Assembly (NCBI GenBank): GCA_003427395.1
Contig: BFEA01000371.1
Location: forward strand, 554,144-600,471
Source of the DNA: Chara braunii
Taxonomy: Eukaryota > Streptophyta > Charophyceae > Charales > Characeae
Reading direction: 5' to 3'
DNA: 46,328 bases
A model generated the notes under the pieces. It saw only the letters and a list, made by a program, of their open reading frames with translations. It was not told the origin of the DNA and ran no database searches. The position numbers and the translations under genes were made by a program. Below are positions 1-10,780 of this stretch, one piece after another (the first letter of the stretch is position 1; every line of letters starts with the position of its first letter).

Positions 1-1097
1 AGGGCAGAACTGAAAAATGCAGTATTTGAAAGTGGCGCCCGAATTGCAGCATGGCGCCAGTTGTCCAAAATCCTACGGTACCAAAGGAGGGGTTTGGAAA
101 AAGGGTGCCAGGACGAAAACGGGATGCAGCCGAAACAGCAAAAGATAGACCAGGGATCGAACCCTGGCGAAGTCCGTAACAGGTTGGGTCTGGGTAAAAG
201 GCCCATGTTTACCTGGGTCCAGGTACATATGGGACATCAAGCCTTGGGCTGGGTCGGATATGGTTAGGAGACAAAATTGGTTTGGCGACCTGTGACTGAA
301 AGTCTGAAACAGTGTCCTTTTGAAAACGCCGCTGCGTAATATAACTGCTTATTACGCTGGGTTTTACGGTCCCGAATGTGCACATGGCTGGGGTGCTCGA
401 CTGTGTTCACATGGGGCAAAAGACAGAGGGGTGTGTTGGCAGTGGAAGATGGCTGAAGGACAGTGGTGAGGAACATCACAGACATACACATGAACACCAA
501 AGTGAACGAGGATTAAAACTAGACCAGGTGAAAGGATTTAACCGCTCCCCGCCCTGGTCCAAGTTCCACTCCCAGTCCCAATCCTGATACCGTGTAACAT
601 ATTCCCGTGTCCCAGGTATAGGCTAGTACCAGTAGGCCATCCCAGCTAGATTTGATAGGTACCGGTAGACTTAGGAAAGTCCATAGCTGTCGTTCGGTCC
701 TATTGTTCAGTCAGTCGAATCAGCGGCGAAGTCCCAGGAAAGTCAGGCAACTTCTCAAAGCGACAAGCATCGGCCAAGGGTCCAACCCATAACCACAAGA
801 GCAACTCCGGAAGCAAAGCGTCGGATACAAAAGTCCAGTTGTTGAGATCGCCATCCATATTCACTTGCGTGTCTGGCGGAAGCCCTGCTGCGCTGTGGTG
901 TGTGACTGAGTCCTACGGGCTGCCACTCGTGTAGTCGACGGTGCTGTGCACCCATTGCTGTAGCTACTGTCGGCTAGAAGGAAGTGAGGCTAGGGGTATT
1001 CAGAGAGGATCATGTGGACTGTGAGTAGAGTGAGGGAGAAGGGATGGAGATGACCATACCTGTGTGTTGTCGGCGGTATTTGTTGACTTGCAGCTCC
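1..1097. other. Unassigned non-coding stretch
   Basis: I see no ORF or exon here that I can support. A short hairpin at about 150-170 (CCAGGGATCGAACCCTGG) looks like a tRNA T-arm read on either strand, but no D-arm lies at a suitable distance. The rest could be old LTR or intron sequence. It ends at the first MITE-A copy. Confidence 0.4.
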
Positions 1098-1099
1098 TA

Positions 1100-1228
1100 C
1101 CTTCTTCACCCGAATAGAACTCCCGGTCATTATTGCCGTATTTGGGGCAACTTTCAGTCTAGATACAGCGATTATGACCGGGCGTTCTTTTTTTTTTCTT
1201 TTTCTTTTTTGGATTCGGGTGAAGACAG
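1100..1228. mobile_element. MITE-A copy 1 (TA-flanked, Tc1/mariner-like)
   Basis: The left end reads CCTTCTTCACCCGAATAGAA and the right end is the inverted GGATTCGGGTGAAGACAG. Both are flanked by TA (1098-1099 and 1229-1230). Inner arms carry the family motif CCCGGTCATTAT and its inverse ATGACCGGGCG. A T-rich insertion (about 1186-1210) lengthens the right half. The element has no coding capacity. A TA target duplication with long inverted ends fits a Stowaway/mariner-type MITE; the superfamily is an inference from the TA alone. Confidence 0.8.
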
Positions 1229-1493
1229 TAGTTTCGGGTGCGCTTCTCATGTGCGGTTCGTCTGTGTTCTATTTAGTGTGAGAATCGTGTGAAGTGTGTG
1301 ATGCCTGGTGGGTCTCAATTTACAGGGAACATACCAGGTCTAGACCCCGGAGGGCAGAGAGCCACTCTCGACTCGGGTCCTACAGGTCCAGGGACAGACC
1401 AGGGACCTGGGACTGGACTGGGTGGCCGCATTTCCAGGGAGAAATTTTGCCGCTAGGCCCACCCACTACCCCACTGTGGGGGAACCCATAAGC

Positions 1494-1583
1494 TGCCGTT
1501 TCTCCCGAATAGAACGCACAGTCATTATCACTGCATCTATAAGACCGAATGTTGTTGTGACGGTGCATTCTATATGGGGAAGA
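1494..1583. mobile_element. MITE-A copy 2, degenerate
   Basis: The left end CCGTTTCTCCCGAATAGAAC followed by GCACAGTCATTAT matches the MITE-A terminus. The right end (about 1555-1583) is a worn inverse ending in TATATGGGGAAGA. The TA flanks are no longer certain. It lies 270 bp from copy 1, so the two may have arrived by local hopping or be parts of a larger duplication. Confidence 0.6.
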
Positions 1584-3594
1584 TCGCAACAGCAAGATCA
1601 GAGACATGCTGGCGAATAACTTGGGTCACCCTTCTACTGTCTCCTTTCAGGTAACACTCTCCGTCCTTTGTTTTTCCGTTTTTTTTTTCAGGCCATATGT
1701 TAAACCACCACTACCTGCAGGCCTCCGAATTTCAAGTAGAGTAGCCTACCACCTGAAGTGTCAGGAGGCTGGGCCCGCTGTCGATAAAATCCATCGGCGG
1801 CGTCGGTGCATTACAGGCCTTCAGACTTCGTGAAGCATTTTCGGTGACAGACGTGCTGCCGGTAGTGGTGGCTTAAGAACTCTGAAATATGTCCAGAGAG
1901 AATCCGAAAAAATCATTCAAAATTTCGAAATGGAAAAATCAATGGGTCTAGCTCATTTGGTACACCCACGAACTGCATGATGGCTGGCCGATCACGTGAT
2001 CCACTTTGTGCTGATGTTGGAGTCACAACTGCACGATGGCTGGCCGATCACGTGAATCGGGGGTGGAGGACGAGTCTGAACACATTTTTCACACGAATGT
2101 TCACAGTCGTTCAAAAAATTGGCAGCGGCGTCCTTCCTCCATGTTATGAGATGGTCATGGATGTGCTCGAATATCTCGCAATCCCGTCTGCTTGATCGCA
2201 GAATTTGTCGTTGCAGAATTTGTCGTTCCTCGGTAGTTTTCCAAGCTTTTGTTTTGTTTTTGACGAGTGAGACTGTAGTTTTCATTTTCCAGGAAAAGTA
2301 GCGAGCGACTGGAATTCAAGATGTTGGCTCAAACTGAGAAAGGTGTAGACTCATGCGCAGACAGCAGACTGAATTCCACACAAAGTAGCACACCGTAGAG
2401 CTGTTGCACAAGAAAACAGTGCAAATGATTGTACAATATAAGATTGCACTGCCGGGGGGTATGGCTACCCCGACCGGTTTTGGACGCCACCACACGGTCG
2501 TCTTCCCACCAAGCTTCTCCCTCGTCAAAATCCTGCAAACCACTCACCCACTTCCGCCGTTGACCCGGCATCAGCTCCGGAAACGAAGGCGGCCAAATGA
2601 CGTTGGACCCCAAAAGGCCTGCTGGCTATGCAATCAGAGCTAAATAGAACTCGGGCTCGCGTCTAGAGACATCTACTAACAAAGCATCGTAAACATTTAG
2701 CTGCAGGCACCAGTCCCACTGAATCACTGACCAACGGCATCTACGTCCACCCATACTAGCTACACTGGTACCACGGAGAATCGACCTATTGACTGCAGAT
2801 CGACTCCTTATACCATCAGGGAAAAAAAAAAAACAAGCGAACATGCACTAAACTGACATGGTAGTTCCCCCTGTTCCTAACTGAAGCCGGGACCGGTACC
2901 AGTGTCCCGGTACCTGGTTCAGGTCCGCACTCTTCCTGGACTGCAAACAGCGGACACTCCAACCCAAAACTAATGGTATCAAGCAGATGCACTCCCTGTC
3001 AGTACTACTACAACCAACGCAAACAGAGGCAATCGAAACACTAAGCGACCCAACGGTCTTAAGCAGATACATATCCCTGTCAGTATCACCTGCACACTTC
3101 TAAAGATCGTAGGTCGCGAGACACCACTAGGAGGCATCATTATCTATCCTATCACAAGCTAACGACTGCATCATCCAACTTTACATTGCTATCAAGGTAC
3201 AAAAACAATAGGAGATTTTCAGATCCGTATGTTGCAAACACACAAAGAAACAGAACAACAATAAAAAAAACTACCTAATCTTCAACCAAAAATGATCGGA
3301 GAACTCCATCAAACAAGCCAAACACCTCATACAGTGCATGGCAGACATGCATGTCTATCAGTACAACCACTGACAAACCGAGGTCTCGACATGGTCCCGA
3401 TCTTTCGCAAATCGTTTCAGGATCCATTCCAGGAAACGTTGGGGAATCCTTTATCCGCAATTCCCGCCAAGTTGTGAGCACCTTCATGGGGATTTTGGAT
3501 CGAATGGATCGAATGTTGGTGTTCCTGTCAGTCCTGTGTAGATAGCTGGTGACAACTCCACTTTTCTGCTGCTTGCTTTCCCACAAGTGATATG
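1584..3594. other. Unassigned stretch with short direct repeats
   Basis: Two copies of a 28-bp sequence (1971-1998 and 2028-2055, one mismatch, sharing GATGGCTGGCCGATCACGTGA) lie 57 bp apart. A 15-bp tandem GCAGAATTTGTCGTT duplication sits near 2198-2228. Short minus-strand ORFs at 2329-2613 and 2626-2844 sit side by side but match no family I recognise. I see no convincing exon. Confidence 0.4.
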
Positions 3595-3716
3595 GGGCCT
3601 CGCTGCACTACTCTCCAAGTGTGCAAAATGGGACTGAATCCACTGCCAGCACATGGAAAGATACATTGCCATCTTTTTTGTCTTTTGTGCATGTGGAGAG
3701 TAGTGCAGCGAGGCCC
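3595..3716. repeat. 122-bp foldback with perfect 22-bp arms
   Basis: The left arm 3595-3616 (starting GGGCCTCGCTGCACTACT) and the right arm 3695-3716 are exact reverse complements over 22 bp. Weaker pairing continues inward (AAGTGTGCAAAA against TTTTGTGCATGT), giving a stem of roughly 34 bp and a loop of about 55. The size and shape fit either a small MITE or a precursor-miRNA-like hairpin. Flanks share only ATG, so no target duplication is proven. Confidence 0.7.
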
Positions 3717-3901
3717 ATGATCCAACACAAAATTCATCTACTGAATGCAACTGCTTAAGGGCTTGGCTCTACCCCGTGCTACGGCGGGGCGAACTTCGAG
3801 GCGTGTTCACACCAGTGCGAGGCTCAAGGCCTCGATAAGCCCTACTGGGCCCTGTTTTCAGCAATATCGGCCGCCCGAAGTACAGCACCTGCTCAGGCAT
3901 T

Positions 3902-4633
3902 TACATCAAGCCGAGTCAGGATGACTGGGACAAGAAATTGCCTCTCGTCGCCAGCCTGTATAACAACGTTGTACATAGTACTACCGGCATGACTCCCAAC
4001 CAACTGCATCTTGGTTCGAAGCCTAGAACCACCTTAGATTTTCTGCTACCTGAGAGTCAACCATATGCAGCACCTGGCAGCATAGAGTTTGCTGTCAAGT
4101 ATGAACAGATGATGCAACAGGTTGTAGAGCACATTAAGAAAGCTCAAGATGCCATGGTGGCATCTGAGAACAAGCACAGACGGCCATCTCAGTTTCAGGT
4201 AGGAGAACGGGTCTGGGTTAAATCATCTGAACTGGGACAGGAATTGGGGATCTCTAGAAAGCTAATGCCACAGTATTTCGGTCCTTGGGAGGTCCTAAAT
4301 ATAGTGGGGGATCAGATAGACGGACCTTCCTATGTGATTCACATCCCATCTCACCTACGCACACACCCAATTTTTCACGCCTCAAAGCTGGCACCTTTCG
4401 CAGAAACTGCACAGTTTCCCTCCAGACGGTCAATGCTGCCCCCGACCATGGACGGTAAAGTCGACATCGACGGAGTCGTGGAGCATCAGATGATGCCAGT
4501 GCCTAAACCGCCCAGCAGAGGTTGTCCTACCAAGCCAAGGATGCAATATCGTGTCAGATTCAGACACCATCCTGATCCCAGTGAAGAGGGTGGTTCACCA
4601 GAGAAGAACTCCAGCGAACAGCACCTCAAGTGA
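3902..4633 (+). pseudogene. Ty3/gypsy pol 3' end (integrase C-terminus, chromodomain-type tail), gypsy-1
   Basis: This is the C-terminal part of a Ty3/gypsy polyprotein. The open frame can be followed back to about 3902 (YIKPSQDDWDKKLPLVASLY), which is the end of the integrase core. The typical NNVVHSTTGMTPNQLHLG segment follows, then the GPY/F-type region HRRPSQFQVGERVWVKSSEL...YFGPWEVL and HPIFHASKL. The chromodomain-like tail is poor, ending in a basic QYRVRFRHHPD stretch. Just upstream (about 3860-3900) the family's expected frame continues in another phase, so a frameshift breaks the pol ORF, and RT and protease are absent. It is 5'-truncated and cannot be autonomous. It is related to the gypsy-2 copy at 21.7-22.4 kb. 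Confidence 0.85.
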
Positions 4634-4718
4634 TTGCAGGCTATGAAAGAGAACTCAAGGGAAAGATGCCTGCAGATTAAAGACTTCTCAGAGGACTATC
4701 GAAGTAAAGGAGGAGGGA

Positions 4719-5560
4719 ATGCGAGGATCTGGGTCCTCGGCAGGCCTGAGACGCCTTGATACAGATGTGCCCGCCCTAAGTGAAGGCGGGCCTAACAAAT
4801 CCCGAGAGGCCCATTGCTGCCAATTTTGTATTTGGGGTCCAGGCAGTTGTGACGCACCAGTTGGTTGAGGGAACACAGGCCCGAGCAGCAAAGATTTCCA
4901 CGGCCTTCCAGGCCTTTCCTGAAATACAGGCCCTGGGCAAGAATCACAGCATCATACACAGACAGTTGGGAGGCCCAACCGAACGAGGCCCAGCAGCTGC
5001 AACAGAGGCACAGCCTCCTGGGGCCTACCGGAAGCTTCTGGGCACAGGCCCAGCCCAGCCAGGTCGCCGGGGCAGGCAGACTCTTTCCATATAGGAAAGA
5101 GCTCGCTGCCTGGAGGCTCATTCCAGCACTTGCCAGTTTGTGCGGGAGCGCTGCTGGAGCGTAGGCTCGCGTGCTGCTGTGCGCTAAGGGCAAGGTGCTA
5201 TGCGCGTGCAGTCGTGCGAGAAGCAGGGCATAGCCCGGCCTCCATAGCTCACTGGGGCTTGGACTACAGTGAGGCGCAGAGGTGGTCTTCGGGTGTACAG
5301 AGGGAAGACGTGGGTGTAACTCGAGGGAGAGAAAGAAGGATGATGATGATGTGATGTGAGGGCACATACCTGGTATTGGCGATGGTCTGCATTGGGCAAC
5401 ATCTTCAAGTACTTCGTTGGCTGCTGACGTCAACAGTTGCATTGTCAATTAGTAGGCAGACAGTAGCTGTGTAGGAAGTAGGCAGGGCGCCGAGCTCCAA
5501 GTAGGGAGAAGGACCTGGACACTTATGTTGGTGGTGGCGAGAGCAAGCTCTCATTGACAA
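4719..5560 (+). repeat. Probable 3' LTR of gypsy-1 (boundaries uncertain)
   Basis: A purine run AAAGGAGGAGGGAA (about 4706-4718) follows the pol stop by some 70 bp, as a polypurine tract would, so an LTR could begin at the TG of 4719. The first 330 bp carry about eleven GGCC cores, mostly AGGCCC or AGGCCT, resembling plant site-II/TCP-type boxes. I could not fix the 3' end, because there is no second LTR in the window to align. Calling this an LTR is inference from position. Confidence 0.45.
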
Positions 5561-6185
5561 TTTGGTTTTCAGTGTTACGATTGTTCATTGATGTTATATT
5601 GGTGCAATGCTGCTTTCTGGACACGGTGAAACTTTCTGGCTTTCAATGTGAATGTGCATTCTGGATATTGTCATCTCGCTATTGCTCATTTTCCTTGCAC
5701 AACGAGTCAATTTTGCGACACCGTGTGTTGCTTGCCTATTCAGAACTAAAAAGGTAACCCACGAGCAGTTTCAGGTGGGGTTGATTGGGTTTTCCCCGAA
5801 CTCGTTAGGATTTGGGAGGTTCGGTATTCTTCTCATGGATACATCGATTTCCTGAGTCTTAGTTGGTGTCCAGGAGCTGAACTGGAGGCTGGGCGTTCCC
5901 GGTGGTGTTTGGGAGCTTGTCTGATGCCGTGTTGATGCCATCGTCTAAGCTCAAGGAGGGACAAGGCCAAAACGATGCTGGCCGGCAGTGGGGTTTGATC
6001 GCTCTAACCTGTAACCCGAACTGTTAGGGTGTTTGCTAGCCCTCACGACTTTGTGGTTCATTTGGGTTCGTTGCGGCGAGGTCCCAAGTGCACTGTATCT
6101 GTTCTGATCAGTTTAGTATCTGATCCGCGGTCCATCGGGCCACATTAAAAAAAAAAAAAAAAAAAAAAAATGGACGGGAAGCTGT
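5561..6185. other. Unassigned stretch ending in a poly-A run
   Basis: No supportable ORF. A run of 24 A at 6147-6170 could be the tail of a plus-strand retrotransposed sequence ending here, but I cannot identify that sequence. Part of this may still be LTR of gypsy-1. Confidence 0.35.
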
Positions 6186-6202
6186 GTTACTACCCGGGAT
6201 AC

Positions 6203-6632
6203 CTCAGATTGGCCCGGGTGGCCCGGCCGGGCCAGGCAAAGTCCCGGTCAAGGTCCTGGGCAGTCCCAAAGCAAGAAAAGAATAGGAAAAAAATCATAAA
6301 AATCTGAAAATTTATTATGTCATGCAGAATTGCAAACCAAACATCTTTTGCCAGAGGGTGAGCACAAAATTCGCTATGGAATCTGGGAAAAAAGAACAAA
6401 AAATACTAAATTGTATCATGCCCCTTTAGCCCCGTCGAGCCCTTTCGAACCCCCCTTATACCTCCCCCATAGACACCCTTTGGTGAGATATCACCAAACT
6501 CAAAGATAAAGCTGAATTGCACCACTGCCAAAAAAGTACAAATAAAAAAATTGACCCCGTTTTTGGCGGGTCACTCCCCGGTGCAAGTTCGCCCGAATCG
6601 CCCGGCCAGGCGGCCCGGGCCGGGCCACTCAA
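6203..6632. mobile_element. Non-autonomous element with GC-rich complex terminal inverted repeats (tentative)
   Basis: The left end (GGCCCGGGTGGCCCGGCCGG, about 6211-6230) and the right end (GGCGGCCCGGGCCGGGCCAC, about 6610-6630) are imperfect inverted copies made of GGCCCGG units. They enclose an AT-rich, non-coding 380-bp core. Sub-terminal short repeats of this kind are known from hAT-like elements, but I find no clear 8-bp target duplication, so the class is a guess. Confidence 0.4.
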
Positions 6633-7058
6633 TGAATATTAGACCTCGCCGCATGGCACATGAAATGACAAGCGAGACAAGTGTATCCTCTGGCAGAACA
6701 TGAAAAGATTCATCCGTTTACTATTACTATGAATAGTAACGAATGTATTTTCGCCACATTCTGCGGGAGATGCACTCTTTTTTTTTGTGTTTCGTGTGCC
6801 GGGCACTATGTAGATACATGAGGATGCTCTTTCTGTGTTCCACTCCATCCCCTACTTCAGCGGACTTCCCAAAAGTGCCCTGCAAAAAAAAAAAAAACTG
6901 CCCTGCCAACAACAGGCAAGAATCCCTTTTTTTTGTTTTGTTTTTTCAGGCAAGAGTCTTTACCACCCACACGCTCATCACAGCCGCGAGCTGGTTGACC
7001 CTGCCACTACCGGCTTCGCCGAACATAACGCACCCTGATGATGAATGTGTACAAGCTA

Positions 7059-7141
7059 CCCCTTCTTCCCCCGAATACAACGTACGTTATAGCTGTACAA
7101 CGTACGTTATAGCTGCTTTTGTTTTATTCGGGGGTAGAAGG
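7059..7141. mobile_element. MITE-A-like copy 3, short variant
   Basis: The ends CCCCTTCTTCCCCCGAATACA and the inverse TTATTCGGGGGTAGAAGG are flanked by TA (7057-7058, 7142-7143). The 83-bp element has an internal 20-bp tandem repeat built on CAACGTACGTTATAGCTG. The outer CTTCTTC.CCCGAATA motif matches MITE-A, but the inner GGTCATTAT block is replaced, so this is a divergent subfamily. Confidence 0.65.
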
Positions 7142-7389
7142 TAGCAACTTCCCCTGGAATGGAACCATTGCGCCTATGTCTAAACGAATCCTCCCTTTTT
7201 TCTTCCTGCAGCAGTATAACGCATAACGCATAAGGCAAGGTCATGGGTACGAACCCATAAAGGTTAGTTAGAATCCATAGAGATCAGCACAAATATTTTG
7301 ATGACACGCAACCAAAAAATAGCGAAGCCGAGACCCCATTCAATAACATCAACCCAGTCCATTGCAAAAGATGTGGGAGGAGAGAGATA

Positions 7390-7650
7390 TATCTCTTCTG
7401 AACAAAGGGGAGGAAAGGAAAGCAAAGGAAAGGAAGATCGAATCAGCGAGGAGGAGGAAGAGGAGGGGGAAGAGGAGGAAGAAGTTATAAAAAAGAAGTA
7501 AGAAGGAGTGAGTGAGAAGGGGAAGGAGTGAGTGAGTGAGTGAGGGAGGGAGGGAGGGAGGGAGGGAGGAGAAAGGAGAGCGAAGCAAAGGGCAAAGGAA
7601 AGAAGTGGAGAGTCAAGCAGAGAAGAGCGTGCGCGAGAGAGAGAACAATC
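7390..7650. repeat. Purine-rich low-complexity tract (GAGG/GAGT/GGGA repeats)
   Basis: Nearly pure purine on the plus strand, passing through (GAG)n, (GTGA)n and (GGGA)n phases. The apparent ORFs here are composition artefacts. Such tracts can form triplex DNA. I see no gene. Confidence 0.75.
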
Positions 7651-7844
7651 TGCCTTGAGATCCCGAGCGATCAGCCGGGGACGCTTTCAAAATCGATAAT
7701 GAACCCCTCAACTGTAGTAGCCATCAAGGGAGCAACTCGCCTGAGGACACCGTGCACTGGTGGGGACTGGAAAAAGCGGGTCCAGCGTCTCTAATCGGAA
7801 CCCTAATCGGGAAGGCAAAGCCTGAGAGAACCATATAGTACGAG

Positions 7845-7880
7845 CTGTTAACCTAATGGGCGCAGGTTCAAATCCTGCAA
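7845..7880 (+). repeat. tRNA-like T-arm fragment
   Basis: GCAGGTTCAAATCCTGC is a perfect 5-bp stem with a 7-nt TTCAAAT loop, i.e. an internal B box. Upstream an Asn-like loop CTGTTAA occurs, but its stem does not pair and no acceptor stem closes. It is most likely a SINE or tRNA-pseudogene remnant, followed by a short (TA)n run. Confidence 0.45.
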
Positions 7881-8245
7881 GATACTGGCATATATATATA
7901 TGTAAATTACTAAATTCCAACCGGCGTTGATTGCCCCCTGAGTAGACCCATTAGGGAGGAATGACCTCCGGCTAGAGTGCTGCTGCTGCTGCTGGCAACC
8001 CCCTACTCCGCCCCTCATCCTGCTCCTGTTTTTTTTTGATGCGGACCTGCGCCTACCTCCTGCTTCTTGAGTCAAGCTCAAAGAACCATACCTGATGCTG
8101 ATGAGGTTGAGATCATACAACAGCCCAAGACTGGCGAAGTATGAGCAGTATCAGCTCAGTCTCAAGGGCAGGGGCTGTACTCGTACTTGCAACTCAACCC
8201 CCCCTCCCCCCCCTTCCCCCCCTTCCCCCCCTTCCCCCGCTCCTT

Positions 8246-8728
8246 TCATGCCTGACGGCCCAACGCACTGGTTGCTCTTGCTGCAAACAGGTCTGCTCTT
8301 GTATGCACGGCAGTCCTCACTGCGGCAGCACTGCCCCCATGGCAAGCCCCATTGCAGCAGACATCGCCCCGTCGGCTTTCGCGGCACTCCCTATGCGTGC
8401 AACACTGGGTCTTCACGCACCGCCCCTGGCAGCACTTGTACAAGATGCCTTGTTCCTGTCTGCAGACAGAATCATTATGGCAGATGGACCCCTGTAAGCA
8501 CGCTAGATTAACCGGGCAAGGGGGGCCCCGTTCAGCTTCAGCGAGCCGCCTCGCGTTCACCAGCAGGACAATGGCAATCAAGCAACAAAAGACAGACCAC
8601 CTTCTTCTTCTTCTTCTTGTTCTTCTTCCTCTTCCTCTTCTTATTCCTTGGTAGCCTATCGGACGACAGAGAAGAGAGAGAGATGTCGCTGACATGGTTG
8701 GCAACGAGGAGGCAGCGATACGCGCCAT
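8246..8728 (-). CDS. Small secreted-type cysteine-rich protein, apparently frameshifted at its C-terminus
   Basis: The 160-codon ORF starts at an ATG in strong context (GCCATGGCG). A basic N-terminus, including an Arg run encoded by a CTT/CCT microsatellite (8600-8645), leads into a hydrophobic segment at residues about 45-58 (SVFCCLIAIVLLVNA), which can act as a signal anchor. A Cys-rich domain follows at residues about 70-130, with motifs CPVNLAC, CRQEQG, CCQGRC, QCCTHREC and VCCNGAC. After a G5 run near 8337-8341 the cysteine pattern stops in this frame. It resumes in another minus-strand frame (8151-8387) with QCCRSEDC and VCSKSNQC, the same QCC-x4-C repeat. One missing G, from mutation or sequencing, would explain this. 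I do not recognise the family; a secretory-pathway role is inferred only from the hydrophobic segment and cysteines. Upstream lies an inverted repeat with bZIP-type boxes. Confidence 0.6.
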   Translation of the reverse strand: MARIAASSLPTMSATSLSLLCRPIGYQGIRRGRGRRTRRRRRRWSVFCCLIAIVLLVNARRLAEAERGPPCPVNLACLQGSICHNDSVCRQEQGILYKCCQGRCVKTQCCTHRECRESRRGDVCCNGACHGGSAAAVRTAVHTRADLFAARATSALGRQA

Positions 8729-8831
8729 GGCTGTTCCTCACACACTCACTCTTTCTGTCGGCAATTTCGTTAGAGTCGTCACGCTCCTATCGAGTGTGAT
8801 GATGCTCTCAATCCCAATAGAAAGAGAGCGT

Positions 8832-8947
8832 CGTCAGCGACGTCACTCTCCCTGATTTCTTTTTTCACAAAAAAAAAGGGGGAAAAGAAAAGGTGAAAAG
8901 AGGAAATGTGGATGAATAGGTTGCACAGTGAGAGTGACGTCGCTGAC

Positions 8948-8948
<1 letters not shown>
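8832..8948. promoter_or_regulatory. Perfect 19-bp inverted repeat with TGACGTC (CRE/TGA bZIP-type) boxes
   Basis: Arm 8832-8850 (CGTCAGCGACGTCACTCTC) and arm 8930-8948 are exact reverse complements, separated by 79 bp of A-rich sequence. Each arm holds GACGTCA/TGACGTC, a known core for bZIP factors. The nearer arm is about 100 bp upstream of the start codon of the minus-strand cysteine-rich gene, so a promoter role is possible. It may equally be a MITE, since a (CT)n tract begins right after the right arm. Confidence 0.6.
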
Positions 8949-8998
<50 letters not shown>

Positions 8999-9128
8999 CG
9001 ACGTGAAAATGAAGCCTCTGTTTCTCGGCAGCGCTTACAACGCGATATATGCAGGCTGCAACATCAGCCCTTGGATCGAGGGAGGGAGGAGGGAGGTAGA
9101 GGGGCAGGGAGGAAGAGAGGGGGGGCGG

Positions 9129-9207
<79 letters not shown>
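8949..9207. repeat. (CT)n and (GA)n microsatellites
   Basis: (CT)23 lies at about 8949-8995 and (GA)38 at 9131-9207, with a purine-rich spacer of about 135 bp. The two tracts are inverted relative to one another and could pair into one long hairpin. ORFs read through them are Ser-Leu or Arg-Glu repeats with no biological support. Confidence 0.9.
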
Positions 9208-9746
<539 letters not shown>

Positions 9747-9920
9747 CACGCCCAAGTTGAAATTGGAAGTGCGCCGTCTTCATGTTTGGCCCACGCAGCC
9801 AACTCTGAGTGGGCTCGTGCGCCCTCTTCGTCATCAGAATTACTTTTCTTATTTTACGGATCCTTTTACGCCAATTCCGAATTTTGTTTGCTTCCGCTCC
9901 AAACTCGAATTTCGGCTTCT

Positions 9921-9922
<2 letters not shown>

Positions 9923-9953
<31 letters not shown>

Positions 9954-9954
9954 N
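9923..9954. repeat. Poly-T run ending at a single N
   Basis: A run of 31 T ends at an undetermined base (9954). Single-N sites also occur at 20689, 34468, 43996 and 43998, several beside homopolymers, so they look like unresolved gap-fill positions rather than real ambiguity. Confidence 0.8.
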
Positions 9955-9997
9955 AAGGTGGAAGCTCATTATTGAAGGATGCTTGTGTGACCTTTAA

Positions 9998-10196
9998 ACC
10001 ACCAGTACTTGGCCCATATATCGGCCGCGGGCCTTAGCGTTAACGCTACGCGAAGTTCGCGCTTCGGGCAACCGGACCTGGAAGGCTGGCGCCGCCAGCC
10101 TTTCCGAAAACCAAAATCGAATTGGCGCTTCGGCGGGAAACGGCGCGCAGGGCACTTCCAGGCTCGGCTGCGATAGCTGGGCCAAGTACTGGTGGT
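9998..10196. mobile_element. MITE-B copy 1 (TTAA-flanked, 199 bp)
   Basis: Perfect 19-bp terminal inverted repeats ACCACCAGTACTTGGCCCA enclose a GC-rich non-coding core with its own short palindromes (for example GGCTGGCGCCGCCAGCC). Both sides are bounded by TTAA (9994-9997 and 10197-10200), the target duplication typical of piggyBac-type insertion. The termini do not look like classical piggyBac ends, so the superfamily is open. Similar ends lie at 38.6 and 43.5 kb. Confidence 0.85.
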
Positions 10197-10643
10197 TTAA
10201 TAAAGGATCTGCTGACTATTTACCTTGTTTGCGAGGACCTATGCTTGCAGGGGTCCCCTCTATATAGTCTTAGGAGTAGTGGTAGGAAGTTAGTGAAAGG
10301 CAAAAAGAATTTGCGAGAAGAACACAGTTTAGTTTATAAAAGGAAAAAAAAAAAAAAAAAGATGTTTCTATTCTTTTCTTTTTTTTTTCCTATTCGTAAA
10401 GACTTAAACACCAACATCAACAACAAAAAGACCCTTTTTTTTCCAAAACAAGATGACCTTTCTTTTTTTGATAGCCGGAAAACTGGTCCTGCGTCCCTTA
10501 CACATTTGCCACGGCCCACGGTCACGTGGAGCTGGGCAAGGCGCTGCCAACCTGGCCCAACACCACCACCACCACCAACAACAACAACTTCTGTCTGAAG
10601 ATCAACTCCTCTTTTTATTGTGCATAAAAAAATGATAAAATAG

Positions 10644-10729
10644 TAAAAATAGTAAAATACATCATTTAGAGAATTTGTTTTCTAGGGGAGGGGACTTTTT
10701 TTTGATTGGGGTAACTTCAGTGGAGGCAC

Positions 10730-10780
<51 letters not shown>

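Noticed and set aside
7845-7880. Functional tRNA-Asn (GTT loop near a perfect T-arm)
   Set aside because: Anticodon and acceptor stems do not pair and no D-arm is present.
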